Counted from the first letter of the stretch, positions 1-10,079 are shown. The stretch is 21,289 nucleotides of DNA from an uncultured Clostridium sp. (GCF_937920395.1 NZ_CALEVF010000034.1:1-21289); one strand, 5' to 3'. Made by a program: numbers and translations. Notes: generated from the letters alone by a model not told the origin.

Positions 1-1065
1 GCAAATGTTTCTAAAAAACTTTATGGAGTTCAATTTCACCCAGAAGTAAAACATACTCTATTTGGTGAAGAAATGATTAGGAAGTTCTTATATGATGTTT
101 GCCTAGTTAACGGCGATTGGTCAATGTCTTCTTTTGCACAGGAAAAAATTAAGGCTATTAGAGAACAAGTTGGAGATAAAAAAGTGCTTTGTGCTCTCTC
201 AGGTGGAGTTGATTCTTCAGTTGCTGCAGTACTTGTTTATAAAGCAATTGGTGATCAGTTAACTTGTGTGTTTGTAGATCATGGTTTACTTAGAAAAAAT
301 GAAGGTGACCAAGTTGAAACTATATTTAACGGCGAATTTGACATGAAGATAATAAGAGTTAACGCTAAAGATAGGTTCCTCGGTAAGCTTAAGGGCGTAA
401 GTGACCCAGAGAAAAAGAGAAAGATAATTGGAGAAGAATTTATAAGAGTTTTTGAAGAAGAGTCAAATAAACTTGGTCAATTAGATTTCCTTGTTCAAGG
501 CACAATATACCCAGACGTAGTTGAGAGTGGTACTGCTACTTCAGCTACTATAAAAAGTCATCACAATGTTGGAGGACTTCCAAAAGATATGCACTTTAAA
601 CTAATTGAGCCTTTAAGAGAATTATTTAAAGATGAAGTTAGAGCAGTAGGAGAAGAACTTGGAATACCACATCACTTAGTGTGGAGACAACCGTTCCCAG
701 GACCAGGACTCGCTATAAGAGTACTTGGAGAAATAACTGAGGAAAAATTATTTATAACTAGCGAGGCAGATGCAATCTTTAGAGATGAAATAGCTAAAGC
801 AGGACTTGAAGGTGACATATGGCAGTATTTTGCATGTCTTCCTAACATTAAGTCTGTTGGAGTTATGGGTGATGAACGAACATACTGTCACACAGTAGCT
901 TTAAGAGCTGTTACAAGCTCTGATGCAATGACTTCAGACTGGGCTAGAATACCGTATGAGGTATTAGATATAGTATCTCGTAGGATAGTTAATGAAGTTA
1001 AAGGAGTAAACAGAATTGTTTACGACATAACCTCTAAGCCACCTTCCACTATTGAGTGGGAATAA
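1..1065 (+). CDS. guaA: GMP synthase (glutamine-hydrolysing), 3' part, 5' end outside window
   Basis: The reading frame is open from base 1, so the gene is cut by the window edge and 354 residues plus the stop are present. GuaA aminates XMP to GMP using glutamine and ATP, the last step of guanine nucleotide synthesis in the cytosol. The first residues carry the end of the class I glutamine amidotransferase domain, with the His-Pro-Glu of the catalytic triad near window residues 13-15. The ATP-pyrophosphatase P-loop SGGVDSS follows at about residues 67-73. The rest is the C-terminal dimerisation domain with the GDERTY motif and the family's usual ending, KPPSTIEWE. The ATG at base 73 is internal and is not the start. 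Codon use is host-like, with mostly AGA for Arg. A terminator follows directly. The 3' end of guaA is a known integration site for genomic islands, which fits the accessory DNA downstream. Confidence 0.97.
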   Translation, partial: ANVSKKLYGVQFHPEVKHTLFGEEMIRKFLYDVCLVNGDWSMSSFAQEKIKAIREQVGDKKVLCALSGGVDSSVAAVLVYKAIGDQLTCVFVDHGLLRKNEGDQVETIFNGEFDMKIIRVNAKDRFLGKLKGVSDPEKKRKIIGEEFIRVFEEESNKLGQLDFLVQGTIYPDVVESGTATSATIKSHHNVGGLPKDMHFKLIEPLRELFKDEVRAVGEELGIPHHLVWRQPFPGPGLAIRVLGEITEEKLFITSEADAIFRDEIAKAGLEGDIWQYFACLPNIKSVGVMGDERTYCHTVALRAVTSSDAMTSDWARIPYEVLDIVSRRIVNEVKGVNRIVYDITSKPPSTIEWE

Positions 1066-1071
1066 ATTAGA

Positions 1072-1118
1072 AAAAGTCCACGTCCCTTATAAAATAAGGG
1101 GTCGTGGACTTTTATTTT
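1072..1118 (+). terminator. Rho-independent terminator of guaA, possibly bidirectional
   Basis: The hairpin pairs 1075-1082 (AGTCCACG) with 1103-1110 (CGTGGACT) and 1084-1090 (CCCTTAT) with 1095-1101, with a small internal irregularity and a short A-rich loop. A T-rich run follows at 1110-1118. A run of A residues precedes it at 1071-1075, so it could also stop transcription from the right. It starts about 10 bases after the guaA stop, so it isolates guaA from the downstream accessory operon. Confidence 0.93.
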
Positions 1119-1320
1119 GTCTCTTAATTTTAAGGTAGTTTCTATTTTCTCATGACCTAATATTTCAGTTATCAATAGTTTTTATATCATAGAGTGTATT
1201 AATATAGGCATTTAAGTCCTTACATAAGAAATCAATTCCGAAATGCTATTAATTCACAAACACAGTTTTATACTCAAGAGGGGTGGGGCTTGAAATTAAA
1301 AATGGATACGAATATTGCTT
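1119..1320. other. Non-coding gap between the guaA terminator and the hsd promoter
   Basis: This stretch lies between the terminator and the operator/promoter of the restriction operon. It is AT-rich and I see no convincing gene, RNA gene or repeat in it. No tRNA, attachment-site duplicate or recombinase remnant is visible. If the downstream DNA is an inserted island, its left border should lie at the guaA 3' end or in this gap. Confidence 0.5.
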
Positions 1321-1344
1321 TATTTAGTATTGACATACTAAATA
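1321..1344. promoter_or_regulatory. Candidate operator: perfect 10-bp inverted repeat around the -35 box
   Basis: TATTTAGTAT (1321-1330) and ATACTAAATA (1335-1344) are exact reverse complements separated by TGAC. The -35 hexamer TTGACA (1330-1335) spans the centre of the repeat. A dimeric repressor bound here would block RNA polymerase, so an operator is the natural reading. The binding protein is not known. RhuM, encoded in the same operon and carrying a helix-turn-helix-like segment, is one candidate, and the target-recognition domain of the first gene product is another. Confidence 0.6.
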
Positions 1345-1358
1345 TTTAACATTACAAT
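1330..1358 (+). promoter_or_regulatory. Sigma-A-type promoter of the hsd operon
   Basis: A consensus -35 box TTGACA at 1330-1335 is followed after 17 bp by TACAAT at 1353-1358, one mismatch from the -10 consensus. Transcription would start near 1365, leaving a 5' leader of about 35 bases that holds the ribosome binding site at 1387-1394. A perfect TATAAT occurs at 1365-1370 but is 29 bp from TTGACA, so it is not the partner of that box. All five downstream genes are spaced to be read from this one promoter. Confidence 0.7.
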
Positions 1359-1399
1359 ATGTACTATAATGATGAAAAAATATTGGAAGGAGGGATACC

Positions 1400-2986
1400 T
1401 TGAATATAAACATAGATTTAGCTTTAAACAAGTTATATCAAATACAAATAGTTACAAGGGAACAACTATTAAATGAAATGCTAAGAGTCAAATTAACACA
1501 TAAAGAATCGCAGTTAAATAGCAATATTGAAATTGGTAAAGAAAAGTTGTTCCAACTTATGAAAAAGACAACAGAAGATGAACTAGGGTTCTTCCCAGCT
1601 GATAGAGATGACTTTGTAGATATATATGAATCATTAAAAGAAATTGATCTGATAGATTTTACTCTTTATATATTTAAGAATGATAGAATGGGTACTATAA
1701 TTTCACAAAGCTATCTAACAACCTATATTAGAGATAGAGTACAAAAGGTTAGTCCTAAAAAAATGCTTATAACCGAGGCCGAGAAACATTTATCTGGGTT
1801 AAAGCAATTTATAAAAGATTTTGAAAGATCACAATGTACGTTAACTACTCAGTCAAAACAAATGTATTTACTGTTAAAGTTGGCCTTTGGTGATTATCTA
1901 AATATCAAAATAGTATTTGAAACTATATATAGCGATTGTTTGATTAGCGAAAAATTCGACTATATATACTCACTACCTACCTTTGGCTGTAAACCTGAAA
2001 ATATTGGACGTAAGTTTATTACAAGAGATAGTGATGGTATAGCTATGGAGAATATGCTTGAGCATTTAGATGAAAATGGTACTTTAGATATTATTGTTCC
2101 TGCTAAGATAACTTTTGCTGGTATGGATTATAAAAAGCTTAGATCTTTTATAACTAATAACTATAATGTGAAAAGTATATTTATATTGCCTGAAGGGACT
2201 TTTAAACCAGCAACAGCTATTAAAACTTATTTGTTTACTATTACAAAAGGTTCACAAGATAAAATTGAAATAGGTACATTGAAGCTAGGAAAAGAGACAT
2301 TTTATGTAGAATACAAGAAACAAATAAAAACTAAAGAGTTTTTATCGCATGAGGATTGGAGAGTAGAGCTTTTACTTTCTGATGATGATGAAAATATACA
2401 GAAATTTAAAAACTCTAATTTGGCAAAGGTAAAACTTAAAGACGTTGCAGAAGTCTTTAGAGGTAAATCTATACTCAAAAAGGATACTACAGTTGGGAAC
2501 ATCTCAGTTGTAAATATTTCAAATATTGAAGATGGTGAGATCAACTATTTAAATATGGATACTATCGAAGAACAAGAAGAACGTAAAATTAAGAGATATG
2601 AGCTGATGAATAATGATGTTTTGCTTTCTTGTAGAGGTACAGCTATTAAATCGGCTGTGTTTAAATCACAAGATAAACTTATTATTGCTTCAGCTAATGT
2701 AATTGTAATTAGACCAAAAGAAAAAATACTCGGCGAATATATCAAAATATTTTTTGAAAGTCCTATTGGAATAGCTATCATTAAAAGTTTTCAAAGAGGA
2801 ACAACTATAATGAATATAAATCATTCTGATATCATGGAGATGGAAATACCTACAGTACAATTACAAAAGCAAGAGGAAATGATAAAAATCTACAATGAAG
2901 CGCAGTGTATTTATAAGACTAACATAAGTGAAGCTGAAAATAGATGGGATAGCATCAAAAATAATATTTATAAACAACTAATATGA
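1400..2986 (+). CDS. Degenerate N6-adenine methylase-like domain fused to a single HsdS-type target-recognition domain
   Basis: The 528-residue product starts at TTG, with AAGGAGGG (1387-1394) about 6 bases upstream. Residues about 150-320 resemble the second half of an HsdM/N6-methylase fold: the catalytic NPPF position reads SLPTFG at 191-196, followed by an FI...L.HLDENGTLDIIVPAKI segment typical of these enzymes. No SAM-binding F/D-x-x-x-G-x-G motif is visible, and the Asn of NPPF is absent, so methyl transfer is unlikely. From about residue 338 to the end is a single HsdS-like target-recognition half (start VKLKDVAEVFRGKS) with the usual closing helix. The stop is one base before the next possible start, so it is co-transcribed with rhuM and hsdMSR. 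It may bind DNA as a regulator or specificity partner, or be a decayed type I component kept by selection. The domain call is fairly sure; the role is inference. Confidence 0.75.
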   Translation: MNINIDLALNKLYQIQIVTREQLLNEMLRVKLTHKESQLNSNIEIGKEKLFQLMKKTTEDELGFFPADRDDFVDIYESLKEIDLIDFTLYIFKNDRMGTIISQSYLTTYIRDRVQKVSPKKMLITEAEKHLSGLKQFIKDFERSQCTLTTQSKQMYLLLKLAFGDYLNIKIVFETIYSDCLISEKFDYIYSLPTFGCKPENIGRKFITRDSDGIAMENMLEHLDENGTLDIIVPAKITFAGMDYKKLRSFITNNYNVKSIFILPEGTFKPATAIKTYLFTITKGSQDKIEIGTLKLGKETFYVEYKKQIKTKEFLSHEDWRVELLLSDDDENIQKFKNSNLAKVKLKDVAEVFRGKSILKKDTTVGNISVVNISNIEDGEINYLNMDTIEEQEERKIKRYELMNNDVLLSCRGTAIKSAVFKSQDKLIIASANVIVIRPKEKILGEYIKIFFESPIGIAIIKSFQRGTTIMNINHSDIMEMEIPTVQLQKQEEMIKIYNEAQCIYKTNISEAENRWDSIKNNIYKQLI

Positions 2987-3014
2987 AATGAAACAAGAAT
3001 TGGAGGACATGGGT

Positions 3015-4025
3015 ATGAGTTCTAGTGACAATCAAATTATTATATATCAAACAGAAGATGGTACAACAAAAATTGATTTGAAAATGGAAGATGAAACTGT
3101 TTGGATAAGTCAGAGTAAGATGGCGGAGCTTTTTCAGACTACGAAGCAAAATATAAGTTTACATATTAACAATTGTTTTAAAGATGGTGAAGTTGATGAA
3201 AATGCAGTTGTCAAGGAATGCTTGACAACTGCATTGGATGGCAAAGCATATAGAACTAAACAGTATAACCTTGATGTAATAATATCTGTTGGATATAGGG
3301 TGAGATCATTGCGTGGCACTCAATTTAGAATATGGGCAAATTCTGTATTAAAAGAATATCTTAAAAAGGGTTTTGCTATGAATGATGACCTTTTAAAAAA
3401 GGCCGGTGGAGGAAGTTATTGGCATGAATTACTAGAGCGTATTCGTGATATTCGTTCTAGTGAAAAAGTTTTTTATAGACAAATTTTAGATATTTATGGA
3501 ACCAGTCTTGATTATACAGCAAAGGGTAAAAACTCAATATTGTTTTTCCAAACGGTGCAAAGCAAAATGCACTATGCGGCACATGGACATACTGCCGCAG
3601 AAGTGTTAATGGAACGTGCAAATGCAGAAAGTCCGTTTATGGGTATGACAACATTTGAGGGCGAAACAATAAAGAAAAGAGATATAACTGTTGCTAAAAA
3701 TTATTTATATGAAGACGAGATTAAGATTTTAAATAGAATTGTTACTGCTTATTTAGAATTTGCAGAACTTCAAGCAATTAGACATATTCCAATGTATATG
3801 AATGATTGGATAAAAAAACTTGATGACTTTATCAAACTAAGTGGTAGCGAGCTTTTGGAGAACTCAGGAAAAGTTAGCCACCTAGAAGCAACAACAAAAG
3901 CTATGCTAGAATTTGAGAAATATAAAGAGAAGACAAAAGATGACCTTTCGTCAATTGAAATAGATTTTTTAGATGACATGAAAAAAATGCAAAAGAAATT
4001 AGAAAAAGATGGGGGACGAAAATAA
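3015..4025 (+). CDS. rhuM: RhuM family protein (virulence RhuM-like)
   Basis: The preferred start gives 336 residues. The ATG at 2988 lacks a binding site, while GGAGG at 3002-3006 lies 8 bases before the ATG at 3015, so the later start is chosen. The N-terminus has a helix-turn-helix-like segment ([20 protein letters not shown]) followed by the family's [12 protein letters not shown] and [25 protein letters not shown] signatures. The C-terminus is helical and highly charged. RhuM proteins are often encoded inside or beside type I restriction operons, and their biochemical role is not established. The stop overlaps the hsdM start by one base (TAATG), which implies translational coupling. A perfect 15-bp inverted repeat lies inside the gene at 3201-3235. 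A DNA-binding regulatory role is inference. Confidence 0.88.
   Translation: MSSSDNQIIIYQTEDGTTKIDLKMEDETVWISQSKMAELFQTTKQNISLHINNCFKDGEVDENAVVKECLTTALDGKAYRTKQYNLDVIISVGYRVRSLRGTQFRIWANSVLKEYLKKGFAMNDDLLKKAGGGSYWHELLERIRDIRSSEKVFYRQILDIYGTSLDYTAKGKNSILFFQTVQSKMHYAAHGHTAAEVLMERANAESPFMGMTTFEGETIKKRDITVAKNYLYEDEIKILNRIVTAYLEFAELQAIRHIPMYMNDWIKKLDDFIKLSGSELLENSGKVSHLEATTKAMLEFEKYKEKTKDDLSSIEIDFLDDMKKMQKKLEKDGGRK
3201..3235. repeat. Perfect 15-bp inverted repeat inside rhuM
   Basis: AATGCAGTTGTCAAG (3201-3215) is the exact reverse complement of CTTGACAACTGCATT (3221-3235), with a five-base loop GAATG. As RNA it would form a strong hairpin within the rhuM message; as DNA it is a near-symmetric site. 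It contains TTGACA/TGTCAA, the same core as the operon's -35 operator region, though the flanking arms differ. It encodes part of a segment that, from memory, is conserved in RhuM proteins, so it coexists with a protein constraint. No T-run follows, so it is not a standard terminator. Confidence 0.85.
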
Positions 4026-5503
4026 TGGGAGTAAGTTTAGAGTTTGAAAATAAACTATGGGAAATGGCGGACAAGCTAAGAGGAAATATAGAAAGTAGTG
4101 AGTATAAACATGTTATATTAGGTCTTATATTTTTAAAGTATATCTCTGATGCTTTTGAAGAAAAACATGCAGAGCTAGTAGCAGATGGAGATGGATTTGA
4201 AGAGGATAGAGATGCTTATACAGAAAAGAGTATATTCTTTGTACCTCCAAGTGCTAGATGGGAATTCATTAAAAAAAGTGCCAAACTAATAACAATAGGG
4301 CAGATCATAGATGATTCTATGATAGCTATAGAAAGAGAAAATGCATCCTTAAAAGGAGTATTACCTAAAAATTATGCAAGACCAGAGATTGATAAAACAA
4401 AGCTAGGGGAACTTATAGATTTATTTTCATTTAATTTAGGTAGCAAAGAGTCAAGGGCTCAAGATGTATTAGGACGTGTATATGAATATTTTTTAGGGCA
4501 GTTTGGAAGTTCAGAGGGAGAGTTCTATACACCACCATCAATTGTAAAACTTCTTGTAAGTATGATTGAGCCGTATAAAGGTAGGGTATATGATCCTTGT
4601 TGTGGATCAGGTGGTATGTTTGTACAATCTGGTAAATTTGTAGAGGAACACAAGGGAGGAAACGATGATATTCACATATTTGGTCAAGAATATACGGCTA
4701 CTACATGGAGACTTTGTAAAATGAACCTAGCAATTCGTGGACTTGACGGAAATTTAGGAGACAGAGACGCGGATACATTTGGTAATGATCTTCATAAGAA
4801 CCTTAGAGCAGATTATATTTTAGCTAATCCACCCTTCAATGTTAGTGACTATACACTACTTCAAGATGATGTACGTTGGAAATATGGCATTCCGCCACAA
4901 AATAATGCTAACTATGCTTGGATAGAACATATGATAAGCAAGCTATCCCCTAGAGGTATTGCTGGTTTTGTACTTTCTAATGGGTCTATGAGTACAACTA
5001 CAAAAGCAGAGGCTGAAATTAGAAAAAATATTATAGAGGAAGGACTTGTGGATTGCATTGTAACTATGCCAGGAAACTTGTTTTATAATGTAGCTATACC
5101 AGTATGTTTATGGTTCATCTCTAAGAAAAGAGAGAATAGAAAAGATAAGATTCTATTTATTGATGCTAGAAAAATGGGCACGATGGCTACTCGTAAACAT
5201 AGAGAATTATCTGATGAAGAAATCAAGCAAATATACGGTACCTACCATAATTGGCGTGATGATAAGGAGTATGAAGATGTTCAAGGTTTTTGTAAAGCGG
5301 CAAGTAGTGAAGAAGTAAGGGGACATGAGTATATAATTAATCCTGGACGTTATGTAGGTATTGAAGAAGCCGAGGATGATGGAGAACCATTTGATGAAAA
5401 AATGACAAGACTAACAGGGGATTTGGAGGAGATGTTCGCTAAATCTCATCATTTAGAAGAAAAAATAAGACTTAAGTTGGGTGGGATTGGATATGGGTTT
5501 TAG
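4025..5503 (+). CDS. hsdM: Type I restriction-modification methyltransferase subunit HsdM
   Basis: The 492-residue product is the catalytic N6-adenine methyltransferase of a type I system. With HsdS it methylates adenines in the two halves of a bipartite recognition site, protecting host DNA from HsdR. The N-terminal helical HsdM domain ([15 protein letters not shown]) is followed by the SAM-binding motif [10 protein letters not shown] at about residues 190-199 and the catalytic NPPF at 268-271. A helical C-terminal segment presumably contacts HsdS. All key residues are present and the length is normal. The ATG overlaps the rhuM stop by one base, with a G-rich binding site at 4011-4015. Its 3' end overlaps the start of hsdS by 11 bases. 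It is confidently a functional HsdM, in contrast to the degenerate methylase at the start of the operon. Confidence 0.97.
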   Translation: MGVSLEFENKLWEMADKLRGNIESSEYKHVILGLIFLKYISDAFEEKHAELVADGDGFEEDRDAYTEKSIFFVPPSARWEFIKKSAKLITIGQIIDDSMIAIERENASLKGVLPKNYARPEIDKTKLGELIDLFSFNLGSKESRAQDVLGRVYEYFLGQFGSSEGEFYTPPSIVKLLVSMIEPYKGRVYDPCCGSGGMFVQSGKFVEEHKGGNDDIHIFGQEYTATTWRLCKMNLAIRGLDGNLGDRDADTFGNDLHKNLRADYILANPPFNVSDYTLLQDDVRWKYGIPPQNNANYAWIEHMISKLSPRGIAGFVLSNGSMSTTTKAEAEIRKNIIEEGLVDCIVTMPGNLFYNVAIPVCLWFISKKRENRKDKILFIDARKMGTMATRKHRELSDEEIKQIYGTYHNWRDDKEYEDVQGFCKAASSEEVRGHEYIINPGRYVGIEEAEDDGEPFDEKMTRLTGDLEEMFAKSHHLEEKIRLKLGGIGYGF

Positions 5504-6818
5504 TGAGTGGAAAGAGGTTAAACTCGGGGAAGTGGCTAATGTACTATCTGGATATGGCTTCAAATCTAAAGATTTTCGTGATTATGGTATACCTGTAATT
5601 AAAATTAAGAATATTGTGCCACCATACGTAACATTAGATGAAGTTCAATATGTATCACAAGAATTATCAGATGAAAGGAATAGATATAAAATTAAGTATG
5701 GGGATATATTAATATCCCTTACAGGTTCTAATGTGAACCAATTTGCTTCAGCTGTTGGAAAAGTTGGTAGGGTAAAAATTAATAAAGAAATGCTTTTAAA
5801 TCAAAGGGTAGGAAAGTTTGAAATTTTAGATGAAAATATTTATAACCTAGATTTTTTATATTATTCAATTTCGACTGAGGACATGCACTATAAATTAGCA
5901 ATTAATGCCGGTGGAGCAGCTAACCAAGCAAATATTAGTCCTTCACTGATAAAAAGTATGGATTTGCCATGTCCATCTATTTGTGAGCAAAAAGCTATAG
6001 TTGCAATATTATCACCACTAGATGACAAGATAGAGCTAAACAACCTTATTATAAAAACTCTCGAAGAGATTGAACAAACTATTTTTAAAAGCTGGTTTAT
6101 AGATTTTGAGCCATTTAAAGATAAAAAATTTGAAGATAGTGATATCGGTAGTATACCTGAAGGGTGGAGAATAGGTACTTTAGGCGAGCTTATTTCTGAC
6201 ACTTTAAGTGGTGACTGGGGCAAAGAAATGTCTCAAGGTAATTTTACTGAAGAAGTTACATGCATTAGAGGGGCAGATATTCCAGAAATAGCTTCTGGTA
6301 AAAAGGGAAAGCCTGCAACAAGATTTATTTTAAAAAAGAACTTAGAAAAGAAGCAATTGTCTGCGGGACAAATTATCATAGAAATTTCTGGAGGAAGTCC
6401 AACTCAATCAACTGGGCGTACTGCGTTGATAACAGAAGAATTAGTAACTAGATCTGTTAAACCTTTGATATGTACAAATTTTTGCAGAGCTTTATCACTG
6501 AAAAAAAATAGCTATTCGACTTTTTTATATTCAATGCTTCAATATTTATATAAAATTAATTTGTTCTTTCAATATGAGAATGGTACAACGGGTATAAAGA
6601 ATTTAGATACAAATAACCTGTTCAATAAGTACCAAATAATTATACCTACAGATGAAATAATGGTTGAGTATGAAGCTGTATTTAGTACATTAATAAAATC
6701 CATATACAAAAATGGTAGTCAATCAGACAAATTATTGGTTATTCGTAATACGATATTGCCAAAGTTAATGAGAGGTGAAATAAGAGTTCCAATGGAGGGG
6801 GTGGAAATGAATGGCTAA
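5493..6818 (+). CDS. hsdS: Type I restriction-modification specificity subunit HsdS
   Basis: The 441-residue product supplies DNA recognition for both the methylase and the nuclease. It has two target-recognition domains, about residues 5-165 and 219-400. They are separated by a conserved helical spacer beginning [11 protein letters not shown] near residue 174 and closed by a second conserved helix ([16 protein letters not shown]) after residue 411. The second domain opens with the typical GSIPEGW. A GTG at 5481 is in frame, but the ATG at 5493 is preferred because the G-rich GGGTGGG lies about 7 bases upstream of it. It overlaps hsdM by 11 bases and hsdR by 8, so the three are translationally coupled. 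The recognition sequence cannot be read from the protein. I saw no inverted repeats or second full hsdS that would suggest DNA-shuffling phase variation. Confidence 0.95.
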   Translation: MGFSEWKEVKLGEVANVLSGYGFKSKDFRDYGIPVIKIKNIVPPYVTLDEVQYVSQELSDERNRYKIKYGDILISLTGSNVNQFASAVGKVGRVKINKEMLLNQRVGKFEILDENIYNLDFLYYSISTEDMHYKLAINAGGAANQANISPSLIKSMDLPCPSICEQKAIVAILSPLDDKIELNNLIIKTLEEIEQTIFKSWFIDFEPFKDKKFEDSDIGSIPEGWRIGTLGELISDTLSGDWGKEMSQGNFTEEVTCIRGADIPEIASGKKGKPATRFILKKNLEKKQLSAGQIIIEISGGSPTQSTGRTALITEELVTRSVKPLICTNFCRALSLKKNSYSTFLYSMLQYLYKINLFFQYENGTTGIKNLDTNNLFNKYQIIIPTDEIMVEYEAVFSTLIKSIYKNGSQSDKLLVIRNTILPKLMRGEIRVPMEGVEMNG

Positions 6819-9800
6819 AAATAGTTTTTGTGAGTCCCACTTAGAAGAAGCTACTCTTGAGTGGTTTGAGGAGCTAGGCTATGAGGTAGTTTTTGCCCCA
6901 GATATTGCGCCTGAGGGTGAGTATGCTGAGCGTGAAGATTACAGTGATGTTATATTATCTGATAGGTTAAGAGATGCTCTTTCAAGAATAAATCCTAAAA
7001 TGTCAAGTGAGTCTATTGAAGAAGCTTTTCGTCAGATTTCAATACCACAAAGTCCAAGCTTATTAATGAATAATAAAGCGTTTCAGAAGATGGTAACTGA
7101 TGGTATAGATGTTCAAGTGAAGCAAAAAGATGCTATTTACAAAACGGAAAAGATCTATGTGTTTGATTTTGAAAAGCCATTAAATAATGAGTTTATGGTA
7201 GCAAATCAGTTTACAATAGTGGAACATGGTAAGGAAAAAAGGCCAGATGCAATAGTGTTTGTTAATGGTATTCCACTAGTAGTTATAGAGCTTAAAAGTG
7301 CTAGTGACGAAAATGTAGATATAACAGATGCTTATAATCAGCTTCAAACTTATAAGATGACTATACCTTCATTATTTACTTACAACTCATTTATGGTAAC
7401 CAGTGATGGAATTAATGCAAGAGCTGGTACATTAACTTCTGAGGAAGATAGGTTTATGGCATGGCGGACTATTGAAGGTGATGATGTTGCCCCAGTGTCT
7501 ATTCCACAGCTTGAAGTATTAATTAAGGGGATGTTTGAGCGCAACCGTTTCCTTGATATTATTAAGCAATTTGTATTATTCCAAAGTGATGGTAAGGATA
7601 CATTTAAAATACTTGCTGGTTACCATCAGTATCATGCAGTAAACAAGGCTGTTGAAAGTACAGAACGTGCTACTATGCAAAGTGGAGACAGAAGAATAGG
7701 AGTTGTATGGCATACACAAGGTAGCGGAAAGAGTTTAACCATGGTTTTTTATGCAGCAAAACTTGTTATTAGTTCAGAACTTGGAAATCCAACGATTGTA
7801 ATTATTACAGATAGGAACGATCTTGATGATCAGCTGTTTGGTACATTCTTAAAGTCGAAAGATATACTTAGAACTACGCCAGTGCAAGCTACAGATAGAA
7901 CAAATTTAAGGGTGTTACTTAATAACCGCACCAGCGGAGGCATTATATTTACTACTATTCAAAAATTTTCACCAGATGATAAAGGCGACGCCGCACCTGT
8001 ACTTACAGACCGTAAGAATATTATTGTAATGGCTGATGAAGCACATCGTAGCCAATATGGATTTGGTGCCGATATTGTTAAAAGTGATAGTGGTGCTGAT
8101 GTAAAATACGGCTATGCAAAATATATGCGTGATAGTTTGCCAAATGCTTCGTATATTGGATTCACTGGAACGCCGGTGGAACTTGCCGACAAAAATACTC
8201 GTGCAGTATTTGGAGATTATATCGATGTTTACGATATGGCAAGAGCTGTAGTTGATGGTACAACGGTTAGAATTTTCTATGAAAGTAGAATTGCAAAACT
8301 TGAACTCCCTGAGGAAATGAAACCTATAGTTGATACTGAGTATGATGAAATCACAGAATATCAAGAGGTAGGTCAAAAGGAAAAATTAAAAAGTAAGTGG
8401 GCAAGACTTGAAGCAATAGTTGGATCAAATCAAAGAGTTAAATTAATAGCAAAAGATATCGTTGAGCATTTTGAAAAGCGGGAGCGGGCTCAGGAATTTG
8501 AGGGTGGTAAAGCGATGATCGTTGCTATGAGTAGAAGAATTGCTATTGATTTATATAAAGAAATTGTAGCACTTCGTCCAAATTGGCACAGTGATGAATT
8601 AATGTCTGGTAAAATAAAAGTAGTAATGACAGGTAGTTCCTCTGATCCTGTAGAGTGGCAACCTTTCATAGGTACAAAGGCAAATCGTGAGACACTTGCC
8701 AAACGTATGAAAGATAAAAAAGATGAGTTACAATTGGTAATTGTACGTGATATGTGGCTTACAGGGTTTGATGTACCTAGTATGCACACAATGTATATTG
8801 ATAAACCAATGAGAGGTCATAATTTAATGCAAGCCATAGCTAGAGTAAATCGAGTATTTAAGGAAAAACAGGGTGGGCTTGTTGTTGATTATATAGGGAT
8901 TGCTGAGAACTTAAAAGAAGCACTTTCACAATACACAGAAAGCGATAAAGAAACTACAGGTGTTGATACAGAAGTTGCATCTATTGTACTTCTTGAAAAG
9001 CATGACCTCATAAAAGAATTACTTCATGGTCATGACTATAGCAAATTCTTTACTGGCAAATCAAGTGAAAAAATGAAAGCAATTGTAGAAACTATGGACT
9101 ATATTATTGGACTTAGAGAAGACAGGAAGAATGATTATATTAAGCTGGTAACAGAGCTTGCAAGAGCATACTCCCTATGTGCGACAACAGACATTGCAGA
9201 GAGATTAAATATAGAGATTGGATTTCATAAGGCTGTTAAAGCAAGCTTAATCAAGATGATTAGCGACGACAACAAGAAAAAGACAACATCCCAGCTAGAT
9301 AATGAATTAAATCAATTAATCTCTAGATCAATATCTTCAAATGAAGTGGTAGATATTTTAGCATCAGTGGGACTTAATAAACCTAACATAGCTATTCTTT
9401 CTGATGAGTTCCTGGAAGAAGTTAAAGGAATGAAGCAGAAAAATTTAGCTGTAGAACTACTAAATAGATTGCTAAAAGGTAGTATTAAATCTTTCTCTAG
9501 ACGTAACCTAGTGCAATCTAAAAAATTCTCAGAATTACTAGAAGCTGCTATTATAAAATATCAAAATAGATCAATCGAAACTACCCAAGTTATCATGGAA
9601 CTCATAGAACTTGCTAAGAAAATCACAGAGGCAGAAAACCGTGGTGAATCTACAGGTCTTACTCCTGATGAATTAGCATTTTATGATGCTCTATCGGACA
9701 ATGAATCTGCAAAAGAGATTATGGGTGAGGATATACTAAAACAAATAGCTAGAGATCTAACTGTCTCTATAAAAAACAGTATTAGTGTTGATTGGTCAAT

Positions 9801-10008
9801 TCGTGAAAGTGTTCAAGCTAAGATGAAGATGACTATAAAAAGGTTACTTAAGAAATATGGGTATCCACCAGATAAGACAATGAAAGCAGTAGATATTGTA
9901 ATGGAACAAACAAAGCTTATGTGTTCTAACGAAGTGATTTATGCACCAAGCAGTAAAGATAAATCTTATACTGATAGGGTTGCAGAGGAGTCAAAGGATT
10001 ACTTATAA
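6811..10008 (+). CDS. hsdR: Type I restriction endonuclease subunit HsdR
   Basis: The 1065-residue product is the DNA translocase and nuclease of the type I complex. It cuts unmodified DNA far from the recognition site after ATP-driven translocation. The N-terminal nuclease domain has the PD-(D/E)XK residues D146 (RPDAIVF) and E160-x-K162 (IELKS). The SF2 helicase motor follows, with Walker A QGSGKS at 303-308, DEAH at 409-412, motif III GFTGTP, and motif [12 protein letters not shown] from about residue 674. A helical C-terminal region of about 300 residues probably docks on the methylase core. All catalytic residues are intact, so it should be active. The ATG at 6811 has a strong GGAGGGGGTGG upstream and overlaps the hsdS stop by 8 bases. 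The gene ends the tightly packed part of the operon. Confidence 0.97.
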   Translation: MAKNSFCESHLEEATLEWFEELGYEVVFAPDIAPEGEYAEREDYSDVILSDRLRDALSRINPKMSSESIEEAFRQISIPQSPSLLMNNKAFQKMVTDGIDVQVKQKDAIYKTEKIYVFDFEKPLNNEFMVANQFTIVEHGKEKRPDAIVFVNGIPLVVIELKSASDENVDITDAYNQLQTYKMTIPSLFTYNSFMVTSDGINARAGTLTSEEDRFMAWRTIEGDDVAPVSIPQLEVLIKGMFERNRFLDIIKQFVLFQSDGKDTFKILAGYHQYHAVNKAVESTERATMQSGDRRIGVVWHTQGSGKSLTMVFYAAKLVISSELGNPTIVIITDRNDLDDQLFGTFLKSKDILRTTPVQATDRTNLRVLLNNRTSGGIIFTTIQKFSPDDKGDAAPVLTDRKNIIVMADEAHRSQYGFGADIVKSDSGADVKYGYAKYMRDSLPNASYIGFTGTPVELADKNTRAVFGDYIDVYDMARAVVDGTTVRIFYESRIAKLELPEEMKPIVDTEYDEITEYQEVGQKEKLKSKWARLEAIVGSNQRVKLIAKDIVEHFEKRERAQEFEGGKAMIVAMSRRIAIDLYKEIVALRPNWHSDELMSGKIKVVMTGSSSDPVEWQPFIGTKANRETLAKRMKDKKDELQLVIVRDMWLTGFDVPSMHTMYIDKPMRGHNLMQAIARVNRVFKEKQGGLVVDYIGIAENLKEALSQYTESDKETTGVDTEVASIVLLEKHDLIKELLHGHDYSKFFTGKSSEKMKAIVETMDYIIGLREDRKNDYIKLVTELARAYSLCATTDIAERLNIEIGFHKAVKASLIKMISDDNKKKTTSQLDNELNQLISRSISSNEVVDILASVGLNKPNIAILSDEFLEEVKGMKQKNLAVELLNRLLKGSIKSFSRRNLVQSKKFSELLEAAIIKYQNRSIETTQVIMELIELAKKITEAENRGESTGLTPDELAFYDALSDNESAKEIMGEDILKQIARDLTVSIKNSISVDWSIRESVQAKMKMTIKRLLKKYGYPPDKTMKAVDIVMEQTKLMCSNEVIYAPSSKDKSYTDRVAEESKDYL

Positions 10009-10012
10009 ATTG

Positions 10013-10046
10013 TATAAGCAGGAATGAGTTTTAGTTTTTGCTTATA
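10013..10046 (+). promoter_or_regulatory. Hairpin between hsdR and the ydbC-like gene
   Basis: TATAAGCA at 10013-10020 pairs with TGCTTATA at 10039-10046. The stem extends inward by four more pairs, two of them G-U, around a ten-base loop. No T-run follows, so it is not a canonical terminator. It may mark the 3' end or a processing point of the hsd message, or affect expression of the small gene that starts 34 bases later. Its function is inference. Confidence 0.35.
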
Positions 10047-10079
10047 TGAATATCAATAAAAAATAGGGAGGTCATAATT

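Noticed and set aside
1290..1349. Short TTG-started frame of 19 codons after a G-rich stretch, as a possible leader peptide
   Set aside because: It lies upstream of the predicted transcription start and overlaps the operator and -35 region, so it would not be on the hsd message; its length is within chance.
1365..1370. Perfect TATAAT as -10 box of the hsd promoter
   Set aside because: It is 29 bp from TTGACA and has no other good -35 at 16-18 bp; TACAAT at 1353-1358 has the correct 17-bp spacing.
5493..6818. Phase-variable hsdS shuffling between the operon's first gene and hsdS
   Set aside because: The recognition domains share no visible long identical or inverted segments and there is no recombinase nearby.
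7969..8376. Minus-strand open frame of 135 codons inside hsdR
   Set aside because: It is antisense to the conserved helicase motifs of hsdR, has no ribosome binding site and its translation does not look like a protein family; it is a shadow frame.
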